This document shows positions 35,330 to 42,366 of a DNA stretch of 64,000 nucleotides, in pieces. A program made the translations under genes and the position numbers. Source of the stretch: an uncultured Collinsella sp. (GTDB taxonomy: Bacteria; Actinomycetota; Coriobacteriia; Coriobacteriales; Coriobacteriaceae); assembly GCA_905208635.1 (NCBI GenBank), contig CAJLPX010000010.1:13775-77774 (forward strand), written 5' to 3'. A model generated the notes under the pieces. That model had not been told where the DNA came from. It saw only the letters and a list, made by a program, of their open reading frames with translations, and did no database searches. Position 1 is the first letter of the stretch; every line of letters begins with the position of its first letter.

Positions 35330-35481
35330 AAAACTATGCCGGATTACGGGGCTAAAGTCGGGGCCCTCATCCATACCTTCATTTTTTGAAAAACGGCAGG
35401 CTATCTACCTGCGGTTTTGTTTTTGCAATTTTCGATATGGTCGGAGGTTCGCTATCCAGCTCCGTAATCCGGCATAGTTTT
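35330..35481. repeat. Palindromic repeat family B, copy 2 (152 bp)
   Basis: Ends AAAACTATGCCGGATTACGG and CCGTAATCCGGCATAGTTTT are perfect complements: the G-to-A change in one arm is compensated in the other. The centre has an AACGGCAGG/CCTGCGGTT hairpin shared with family A. Confidence 0.85.
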
Positions 35482-35513
35482 GTTCGTGGCGGCCCAACCG
35501 CGCGTTTAAGCGC

Positions 35514-35547
35514 GGGGCCGGTGGGGCATTTTTGCCCCGCCGGCCCC
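35514..35547 (-). terminator. Hairpin after the ech operon
   Basis: GGGGCCGGTGGGGCA pairs with TGCCCCGCCGGCCCC around an A/T loop, 33 bases after the echF stop. A T run is lacking, but stability is high. Confidence 0.6.
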
Positions 35548-35579
35548 TATTCCAGCGCTATACCAGCCCCATTCCAGCG

Positions 35580-35921
35580 CTACTCCGGCTTGGTTTCTAC
35601 CGTGGGGGTCTTGTCCGCCGCGACTGGAGTGCGCGCGGTGTCCATAGTCAGGCAGTGCTTGGGGCAGCTTTCGATGCACTCGCCGCACACCACGCAGGCG
35701 TACGGGTCAATCGACCAGGTACCGCCCTTGCGATCGACCGCGAGCGCGCCCGCCGGGCAGCGACGCGCGCACATGCCGCAGCAGATGCACACATCCATGT
35801 CATTGACGATATGCCCGCGCAAGCGCTCGGGTGCCGTCAGCCCCTCCTGCGGATAGCACACCGTAACCGGCTGCTTGACCATAGAGCCCAAGGCCGTCTT
35901 GGCAAATGTCAGCAAACTCAT
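35580..35921 (-). CDS. echF: Ech hydrogenase subunit F: 2x[4Fe-4S] ferredoxin-like protein
   Basis: 113 residues. Two cluster motifs, CICCGMCARRCP and CVVCGECIESCP, make it a NuoI/EchF-type polyferredoxin that passes electrons between ferredoxin and the EchC cluster on the cytoplasmic face. The N-terminal ten residues are amphipathic, as expected for membrane association. The last gene of the ech operon, seven bases after echE. The tail after the second motif is Thr/Pro-rich. Confidence 0.88.
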   Translation of the reverse strand: MSLLTFAKTALGSMVKQPVTVCYPQEGLTAPERLRGHIVNDMDVCICCGMCARRCPAGALAVDRKGGTWSIDPYACVVCGECIESCPKHCLTMDTARTPVAADKTPTVETKPE

Positions 35922-35928
35922 GCCGCGC

Positions 35929-37017
35929 CTACCTTTCCGTGCAGCTAATGCAGGGGTCGATGGTCAGGATAATCATGGGCACGTTGGCAAGGAGCACGCC
36001 CTGCAGCGCATGTGTCAGACCCGCCAGGTTTTGCGACGTCGGCGTTCGCACGCGAAAACGGTCCAGGTTCTTGGTGCCGTTGCCGCGTACATAGTAGTAC
36101 GCCTCGCCGCGCGGCTGTTCAATCACAACCTCGCCGCGCGCGCCGTCGGCCGGCGTAAGCTTGGTGCGCCCGCCGATGCCGTCGTGTGGAATCTTACCGA
36201 CAAGCTCCTTGATGATATCCATGGCCTGCGTGACCTCGGCGCAACGCACCTGGCAGCGGGCATAGCAGTCGCCGTCGGTCGCCACGATGGGCTCAAACGC
36301 GGCCAGATCCGCATAGGCGCCGTCGCCAAACATGCGCACGTCGTAATCCACGCCCGAGGCGCGCCCAAACGGACCGACCATCGAAAGCTCCAGCGCGTCT
36401 TTCTTGCTGATCACGCCCACGCCATGCAGACGCTCGCCACAGCTGTCGTCGTCCAAAAACGTATGCACCAGGGCCTCGTAGTCGGGGCACATGGCGTCGA
36501 GCGTCTGGACAATGCCGGCCAGCTCGGAGTCCTCAATGTCGTGCTTAAGGCCGCCGATCTCGTTGATCGACAGAATCACGCGACCACCGCACGTGCTCTC
36601 AAAGATCTTGAGAATCTGCTCGCGCAGCGTCCACGAACGATAGAACAACGCCTCGAAGCCAAAGGCGTCGGCGAGCAAGCCCAGCCACAGCAGGTGCGAG
36701 TGGATGCGCGAAAGCTCATGCAGAATGGTGCGGATATACTGCACGCGCCCGGGCACCTCGATGCCGAGCATGCACTCGCAGGCGCTGGCATAGCCGTAGC
36801 TGTGGCCCACGGCGCAGATGCCGCAGATGCGCTCGGCGATATAGCCAAACTGGTGCATATCGCGCTTTTCGGTGAGCTTCTCGAGTCCGCGGTGCACAAA
36901 GCCGATCTGCGGAATTGCCTCGATGACGCGGTCGTCCTCGATCACTAGGTCCAGATGAAGCGGCTCGGGCAGCACCGGGTGCTGCGGGCCAAACGGAATA
37001 ACGGAGCGATGTGCCAT
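35929..37017 (-). CDS. echE: Ech hydrogenase large subunit (group 4 [NiFe])
   Basis: 362 residues. Both nickel-binding CxxC pairs are present: RICGIC (Cys65, Cys68) and DPCISC (Cys356, Cys359). That makes this a true [NiFe] hydrogenase catalytic subunit rather than NuoD of complex I, which lacks them. The protein stops three residues after the last Cys (TER), so there is no C-terminal extension for a maturation protease to remove. It catalyses 2H+ + 2e- to H2 and the reverse with ferredoxin as partner. Start ATG 37017 lies six bases after the echD stop. Confidence 0.92.
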   Translation of the reverse strand: MAHRSVIPFGPQHPVLPEPLHLDLVIEDDRVIEAIPQIGFVHRGLEKLTEKRDMHQFGYIAERICGICAVGHSYGYASACECMLGIEVPGRVQYIRTILHELSRIHSHLLWLGLLADAFGFEALFYRSWTLREQILKIFESTCGGRVILSINEIGGLKHDIEDSELAGIVQTLDAMCPDYEALVHTFLDDDSCGERLHGVGVISKKDALELSMVGPFGRASGVDYDVRMFGDGAYADLAAFEPIVATDGDCYARCQVRCAEVTQAMDIIKELVGKIPHDGIGGRTKLTPADGARGEVVIEQPRGEAYYYVRGNGTKNLDRFRVRTPTSQNLAGLTHALQGVLLANVPMIILTIDPCISCTER

Positions 37018-37022
37018 GGACC

Positions 37023-37739
37023 TTACGCCTCCTTTTTCTGCTTATCGCGGGCGGCCTTGGCGGCAAACGCCGCGCGGACCTTGGCCGCTTTCTCGGGATC
37101 CATGGCGGCGAGCTTTGCCTCCATCTCGGCGGCCTTGAGCGCCGCCTTCGCAGCAGCCCCATCGTGCTGAGCATCGGAGCCGGCAGCCGCAGCGGGCTGA
37201 GCAGCGGCGCCCGCGGCATCGCCGGCGCCCGCAACGCCCTCCCCTGCAGCAGCCGCAGCCGCGGCGGCCTTCTCGGCAGCGGCCTTGCGCGCCTTGGCCT
37301 CGGCAGCCGCGCGGACTTTCATGGCCTTCTCGCGCGCGGTCTTCACCTCGGGCGTGATAACGCTCATGGGCTCGGCAGTCGAGACCTGGTAGAAAAAGCC
37401 CTTAAAGTCGATCTGCATATCGGTGATGGCAAGACCGAATAGGTCGTGCGCTTCGTTTTCAAACGGGAATACCGCCGGATAGTACGAGCTGATGGACGGA
37501 ATCTCCTGGTGCCGATCAATTCCCTCAACCACCAGGTTCTCGATCGCATAGCTACCGCCCTGCGCAATATGCTCCTGAGCAGCATGAACGTTGATAAACG
37601 TATAGACCAAGCGATACGTGCCGTCGTCGACGTTGCGCTCGGCGTGCATTTGCACAAAGCGGGCACCGGCGCCCTTGAGCGCCTGGACATGCGACAGGAG
37701 CTCGTCGATCCCGACGGTGGTATAGATTGCCTCTTGCAT
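37023..37739 (-). CDS. echD: Ech hydrogenase subunit D (NuoC-like) with Ala-rich tail
   Basis: 238 residues. The first about 125 residues match the 30-kDa subunit family (SSYYPAVFPFENEAHDLFGL is the typical signature region, with GFFYQ at the end). The remaining about 110 residues are an Ala/Lys/Glu-rich, low-complexity helical extension that EchD homologues normally lack. It bridges EchC and EchE. The start overlaps the echC stop (TAATG), so translation is coupled. Confidence 0.85.
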   Translation of the reverse strand: MQEAIYTTVGIDELLSHVQALKGAGARFVQMHAERNVDDGTYRLVYTFINVHAAQEHIAQGGSYAIENLVVEGIDRHQEIPSISSYYPAVFPFENEAHDLFGLAITDMQIDFKGFFYQVSTAEPMSVITPEVKTAREKAMKVRAAAEAKARKAAAEKAAAAAAAAGEGVAGAGDAAGAAAQPAAAAGSDAQHDGAAAKAALKAAEMEAKLAAMDPEKAAKVRAAFAAKAARDKQKKEA

Positions 37740-38335
37740 TACTCGGCCTCCTTTGCAGCGGCGGGAGTCTCAGCAGGTGCGTCGCCAGCGGCGGGCGTGT
37801 CACCGGCACCGTCAGTCCCGGCCCCCGCAGCCACAAACCCGTCCTCGCCCAGCTCAACGCCACCGTCCCAGGTTGCGGCGCCGCCCACGGTAAGCGGGTC
37901 GCCGCCGGCGCGCATCACGGCCTCCTTCTGGTCCAGGATGCCGCACGCCTCCACGATGGCATCGATCACGGTCTCGGGGCGAATGGCGCATCCGGGCGCG
38001 TACACGTCCACGGGAATCGCGCGGTCCACGCCGCCGATCACGTTGTAGGCATCGCGGAACACGCCGCCCGAGCACGCGCAGATGCCGCAGGCCACCACGC
38101 ACTTGGGCTCGAGCATCTGGTTGTAAATCTGGCGCACGACGGGCAAGTTCTGAGCGTTGACCGAGCCCGTCACCAAAAAGATGTCCGCATGCTTGGGGTT
38201 GCCGGTATTGACCACGCCAAAGCGCTCCGCATCGAACAGCGGCGTGAGCGAGGCCAGCACCTCGATATCGCATCCGTTGCAGCTCGAGCCGTCGTAATGA
38301 ATAACCCACGGCGAGCGCGACATTTTATGATCCAT
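37739..38335 (-). CDS. echC: Ech hydrogenase small subunit (proximal [4Fe-4S] cluster)
   Basis: 198 residues. NuoB/EchC family: the cluster Cys pattern CNGCD (Cys19, Cys22), ACGICACSGGVF and YAPGCAIRP supplies the four ligands of the proximal cluster. About 45 C-terminal residues (Gly/Ala/Pro/Glu-rich) extend beyond the usual end. It links the polyferredoxin to the Ni-Fe site. Start ATG 38335 follows GGAGG at eight bases. Confidence 0.9.
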   Translation of the reverse strand: MDHKMSRSPWVIHYDGSSCNGCDIEVLASLTPLFDAERFGVVNTGNPKHADIFLVTGSVNAQNLPVVRQIYNQMLEPKCVVACGICACSGGVFRDAYNVIGGVDRAIPVDVYAPGCAIRPETVIDAIVEACGILDQKEAVMRAGGDPLTVGGAATWDGGVELGEDGFVAAGAGTDGAGDTPAAGDAPAETPAAAKEAE

Positions 38336-38347
38336 GGATGCCGCCTC

Positions 38348-41230
38348 CTAAATAAACACGTCGACGAGGATGGGCATAAGGTTGAGCAGGCCAAACACCA
38401 GCGCCACGCCCCAGCCGAGCTTAAAGCAGCTGCGCCAGGTACTGCGGGCAAAGGTGTTATCGATCAGCACCTCGACAAAATACGTCGCGACCATCACGAC
38501 CAGGGCTACGACCCAGCTCACCGGGTTGTCCCAGACAAAGAACATGCCCACCCACATCAAAAACAGCACGGTCTCGCACCAGTGCATAAGGGTCATCTTG
38601 GCCAGCGTGCCGCCGCTCATCTCGGTGGCGACGCCCTGGACAATCTCCTGATGCGCGTGATGTGAGTACGAAAGGTCAAACGGCGACTTGCGCAGCTTGA
38701 TGGTAAGCACCGCGAGCAGTGCGAGGAAAATGGGCGCGCTGTACACGATGATGGGGGCCGACTGCCCCGTCACGGCGATGGAATCAAAGCTATCGGTGGC
38801 AAGGTACAGGCCCACGCTCATCAGCAGAACGGCGGGCTCGTAACTCATGACCTGCAGCAGCTCGCGGTCGGCGCCAACCTGGGCAAACGGGCTTTGCGTC
38901 GAGGCGGACGCCAGCACCACAAAGATCGCGGCGAGCGTCACCATAAAAGCGCACAGTAGCGTGTTAGAACCCGACACAAAGATGCCGCCGCCCACGACGG
39001 TGAAGATGAGCGCGCATGCCATATAGGTATCGTCCATGGTGTTTACGCTGGCAGGGGCCTTGCGCAGCAGCTTGGCAACGTCGTAGAACGGTTGCAGCAG
39101 GCGCGGGCCCACACGGCCCTGCATGCGGGCCGAAAGCTTGCGGTCAAGGCCGTCGATCAGGCCTCCCACAAGCGGCGCAATCAAGGCAAACGCCACGGTA
39201 CCAATAAATATGCCCACGACACCCGAACCTTCAAAATACTTACCGCGCAGCACCGAGGGCGCGCTCATGGCAAGTCTCTCGGGCCCAATCCACGCGCAAC
39301 ACAGCAGCGCAAACAAGATAATGCTGCAACACACGACGCTACCCGCGGGGCCAATACACTTCTCGCCAAGGGCGTCCTCCGAGTACCAATTGCGCTTTTC
39401 GGCCTTCACCTCGTGTCCCATCGAGCCACGGAAATGGCGATATTTGTCGGTCCCCACACCCGAAAGGTACACGTTGACGTGCGGTTTGTTGCTCACGCGG
39501 AATGAAGTCAGCAGCACCACGGCGATAAACGCCACGATAACCACCATCAGATACATGGAGTCCTTGCCAATAACGTACGGCACGCGGCCAAACACCATGG
39601 CCAAGTAAGGCGACACCAGGCCGCTCGAGATGAGCGGGAACGCCACGCAGCAAAGAATCAGCAGCGCGGCGATGGTGTTGAGGGCCATCCATTCGGTCTT
39701 ATGGACATTGACCTCAACGTTTTGAGCCGTGGGGTCGACGCCCGAAAGCTTGGCAAGCCACTTGCCCCAGAAGAAGAACGTCGCGGCCGAGCCAAAGGCA
39801 AGCACCATGATCATGAGCACGTTGCCGGTCTGCGCGAACGCCACCAGGGCGCCCCACTTGGACACGAGCATGCCAAACGGTGCCACGAACATGCCCATGA
39901 TGCCCAGCATCATCAGACGCGTCAGGTGTGGCATGCGGCTGAACATGCCATCCATGTCCTCGATATTGCGGCTGCCGATATGATGCTCGGCGGTGCCCAC
40001 GCACAGGAACAGCAGCGACTTGGCCACCGTGTGGAACAGGATCAGGAAGATGGCGGCCCATACGGCCTCGGGCGCGCCGACGCCCAGGCAGGCGCTGATA
40101 AGGCCCAAGTTGGAAATGGTGGAGTACGCGAGGACGCGTTTGGCGTTGCTCTGCGAGATGGCCATGAGGGCAGCGAGCAAAAACGTGATGGCACCCACGC
40201 TCGTGACCATAAAGCCGGTCACGGGATAGATGGCATAGAGCGGGCTGAGCTTGACCATCAGGAACACGCCGGCTTTGACCATGGTTGACGAGTGCAGCAG
40301 GGCACTCGTGGGCGTGGGGGCAACCATGGCACCCAATAGCCAAGTGTGGAACGGCATCTGTGCGGCCTTGGTGAGCGCGGCAAGCGACAGCAACAGGACC
40401 GGCATCACCAGCAGCGCGGATTGCGCGGTTCCGGCGCCGGAAAGCTCGATCATGCCCGAGATGGTCAGCGGCATGCCGTTAACGTGCAGGTACATGAGTC
40501 CGGCCAAAAACGCGATGCCGCCCAGCATGTTGAGGATGATCTGGGTGAAAGCGTTTTTTATGGCCTCGGGCGTGCGCGTGTAGCCAATCATGAGGAACGA
40601 GCACACGGTGGTGATTTCCCAGCCACAGAACAGCCACTCAAGGTTGTCGCTTGTCACGATGACGAACATGGCCGAGAGGAACAGGAACATAAGCGCCAGG
40701 AACTGCGGGCGTCGGTCGGGCGCCGCCTGCCCGCGCAGCGCTGCCTCGTGCTCGTCGTGGGCCTGGAAGTCCTTCATGTAGCCCAGGGCGTACACGCAGA
40801 TAAGGCTGCCGACAATGCCGACGGCAAGCACCATGATCACACTCATGTAATCCAGGTAGAGCGGCGTGGCGGTGACGACCTCGGCCGCGGGCAGCGTCAT
40901 GGCAGCGAAGGCAACCGAACCCACCAGCTGCACCACGCCGAGCACCGTGGTGAGCGTGCTCTTATATTTACGCGCGTTGTACAGGATGACGGCGCACAGG
41001 ATCACGTCGATGACGGAGCTGATGATCGAGAGCACACGCGAGGTGCCGGGGGCAACCTCGAAGCTCTGCGGGCCCGTGCCAAAAAACATGACGGCGACTA
41101 CAACCGTCACCGCCATAATGATGCCAGAGCCTACAAGCCCTACCGCATCGCGGGCGCGGTCACCGCGCGCGAGCAGCATGCCCAGCGCCGGTACCAGCGG
41201 AAACAGGGTAAGGAAATACAGTAGCGTCAT
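38348..41230 (-). CDS. echAB: Fused Ech hydrogenase membrane subunits A and B
   Basis: 960 residues in one uninterrupted frame. Residues 1 to about 665 are an EchA/NuoL-type antiporter-like subunit with about sixteen membrane segments and the ion-path lysines in LTKAAQMPFHTWL and STMVKAGVF. Residues about 670-960 are an EchB/NuoH-type subunit, recognised by GLIDGLDRKLSARMQGRVGP and the KSPFDLSYSHHAHQE loop. In the Methanosarcina ech operon these are two genes in the same order. Joining them would tether the pumping arm to the hydrogenase module. It is the first gene of echAB-C-D-E-F; GGGGGAG precedes ATG 41230. A sequencing error could mimic a fusion, but the frame shows no disturbance. Confidence 0.88.
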   Translation of the reverse strand: MTLLYFLTLFPLVPALGMLLARGDRARDAVGLVGSGIIMAVTVVVAVMFFGTGPQSFEVAPGTSRVLSIISSVIDVILCAVILYNARKYKSTLTTVLGVVQLVGSVAFAAMTLPAAEVVTATPLYLDYMSVIMVLAVGIVGSLICVYALGYMKDFQAHDEHEAALRGQAAPDRRPQFLALMFLFLSAMFVIVTSDNLEWLFCGWEITTVCSFLMIGYTRTPEAIKNAFTQIILNMLGGIAFLAGLMYLHVNGMPLTISGMIELSGAGTAQSALLVMPVLLLSLAALTKAAQMPFHTWLLGAMVAPTPTSALLHSSTMVKAGVFLMVKLSPLYAIYPVTGFMVTSVGAITFLLAALMAISQSNAKRVLAYSTISNLGLISACLGVGAPEAVWAAIFLILFHTVAKSLLFLCVGTAEHHIGSRNIEDMDGMFSRMPHLTRLMMLGIMGMFVAPFGMLVSKWGALVAFAQTGNVLMIMVLAFGSAATFFFWGKWLAKLSGVDPTAQNVEVNVHKTEWMALNTIAALLILCCVAFPLISSGLVSPYLAMVFGRVPYVIGKDSMYLMVVIVAFIAVVLLTSFRVSNKPHVNVYLSGVGTDKYRHFRGSMGHEVKAEKRNWYSEDALGEKCIGPAGSVVCCSIILFALLCCAWIGPERLAMSAPSVLRGKYFEGSGVVGIFIGTVAFALIAPLVGGLIDGLDRKLSARMQGRVGPRLLQPFYDVAKLLRKAPASVNTMDDTYMACALIFTVVGGGIFVSGSNTLLCAFMVTLAAIFVVLASASTQSPFAQVGADRELLQVMSYEPAVLLMSVGLYLATDSFDSIAVTGQSAPIIVYSAPIFLALLAVLTIKLRKSPFDLSYSHHAHQEIVQGVATEMSGGTLAKMTLMHWCETVLFLMWVGMFFVWDNPVSWVVALVVMVATYFVEVLIDNTFARSTWRSCFKLGWGVALVFGLLNLMPILVDVFI

Positions 41231-41270
41231 ACCATCACTCCCCCATGCAAAAACGCTGCAATTGTTTAAC

Positions 41271-41276
41271 GTTATA
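41271..41276 (-). promoter_or_regulatory. Possible -10 box of the ech operon
   Basis: TATAAC on the minus strand, 40 bases before the echAB start. No convincing -35 is visible, so an activator may be needed. The remaining intergenic stretch to 41482 shows nothing else. Confidence 0.3.
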
Positions 41277-41482
41277 GCTCAGTTGAGGAGTAGCGGCGGC
41301 GGGTTTTCGGTCAACTGGGGAGTTTTAGGCGTACGGGGTAACGAGTCTGTCCGCTTTGGAGCAGAGAGGCGACGCTCCCCCTATCGCGGCGGCGGGCGCA
41401 CGGGCCACTGCGCGCGGTTTATTAACCACTTTGGAGGATGTTCCAGTAGGCTCACGACGGTCCAAAAAGTTGGCGCGGCAAG

Positions 41483-41507
41483 AAAAATGCGCCCCTGTGG
41501 GCGCACC
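41483..41507 (-). terminator. Terminator of the tandem HTH gene
   Basis: On the minus strand TGCGCCC/GGGCGCA with a four-base loop is followed by TTTTTC, eleven bases after the stop codon. Confidence 0.8.
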
Positions 41508-41517
41508 ATCCCGTTCG

Positions 41518-41922
41518 CTATTCCGCCTTTTTAACGCGCGGCTTGCGACCGCGCGGCTTATCAACCAGCGCGGACTCACCGCTCTCGCGATACTGGCGGC
41601 ACCAAGCCTTGACCGAAGACTCACTGGGAATCTTGTGCTTGATCATGGCCTCGCGAACCGTTAAGCCGTTTTCCAAGCGGTCCTTGACCACGGCGAGCTT
41701 AACTTCGTACGAATAGGTGTGATGATGCGAACCGGCGTTGAGAACGGCGTCGGCACCGCCTACGGCATACGCGCGGGCCCACTGACGAGCCGTGGCCTGG
41801 GGAATGCCAAGCTCCGCGGCGAGGGCGCGATGACCGACCCCCTCTTGGAGGATCTCGACGGCGCGCTGCCTAACCTCGGGCGCATGCGTGCGAGTCCTAG
41901 TTGCTTCCGACATACCTGCCAC
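41518..41922 (-). CDS. Tandem helix-turn-helix protein, IS3 OrfA-like
   Basis: 134 residues. Two HTH modules are visible: about 17-60 (RQRAVEILQEGVGHRALAAE, IPQATARQWARAY) and about 75-120 (VKLAVVKDRLENGLTVREAM, ESSVKAWCRQY), followed by a basic tail. This is the organisation of IS3/IS150 first-frame proteins. However, no second frame with a DDE integrase, no terminal inverted repeats and no target duplication are seen, so it looks like an orphan or domesticated DNA-binding protein. It has its own terminator and an extended -10-like TGCTACTAT upstream. Start may be GTG 41922 or ATG 41913. Confidence 0.65.
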   Translation of the reverse strand: MAGMSEATRTRTHAPEVRQRAVEILQEGVGHRALAAELGIPQATARQWARAYAVGGADAVLNAGSHHHTYSYEVKLAVVKDRLENGLTVREAMIKHKIPSESSVKAWCRQYRESGESALVDKPRGRKPRVKKAE

Positions 41923-42251
41923 TTCTTAGCCTTAACCGTTAATCTGCTTTCTTACGTGCAAGTTAGATAGTAGCATTTTACTGTTTGCTCAAAGCAGTTA
42001 ATTAAAATAGACGCGGTGTTATCTGGGCATTTGGCACCAATTTACGACATTTCTTTATCGATTATTTACGCTGGTAGCTGGCTCGCAGCTAATCGTCATT
42101 CGCTTGTCAACAAAATTGACATCTCTTTATGTCCTTTGGCATAGAGGATATAGTTATTAACCCCTCCCCCAATAATTTTGAGCAATCGGCAAGGCAGTAG
42201 ACGTCCTTACTCCTCATGATTACCGCGCATTGCCATCCACCGGAGCAAAAC

Positions 42252-42288
42252 AAAAAGGGCGGGGCCTGCTGCGCTTGCAGGCCCCGCA
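42252..42288 (-). terminator. Terminator of the flavin oxidoreductase gene
   Basis: On the minus strand GCGGGGCCTGC pairs with GCAGGCCCCGC and CCTTTTTG follows. The rest of the 41923-42366 gap is AT-rich, holds the promoter of the HTH gene, and shows no credible gene. Confidence 0.85.
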
Positions 42289-42366
42289 CCGGTTGACACC
42301 CGACGGGACGCAGCCGGGCGAGGCGGATCCGTGCTACCGCCCCGCCCCGCCCCGCCGCGATGTTAG

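Noticed and set aside
35580..41230. Respiratory complex I (nuo) fragment
   Set aside because: The large subunit has both NiFe-binding CxxC motifs, which complex I subunits lack, and the gene order is that of ech.
41500..41940. Complete IS3-family insertion sequence
   Set aside because: No DDE frame, no terminal inverted repeats and no target duplication seen around the HTH gene.
42107..42289. A 60-codon minus-strand frame
   Set aside because: It overlaps the oxidoreductase terminator and has no ribosome site or recognisable family.
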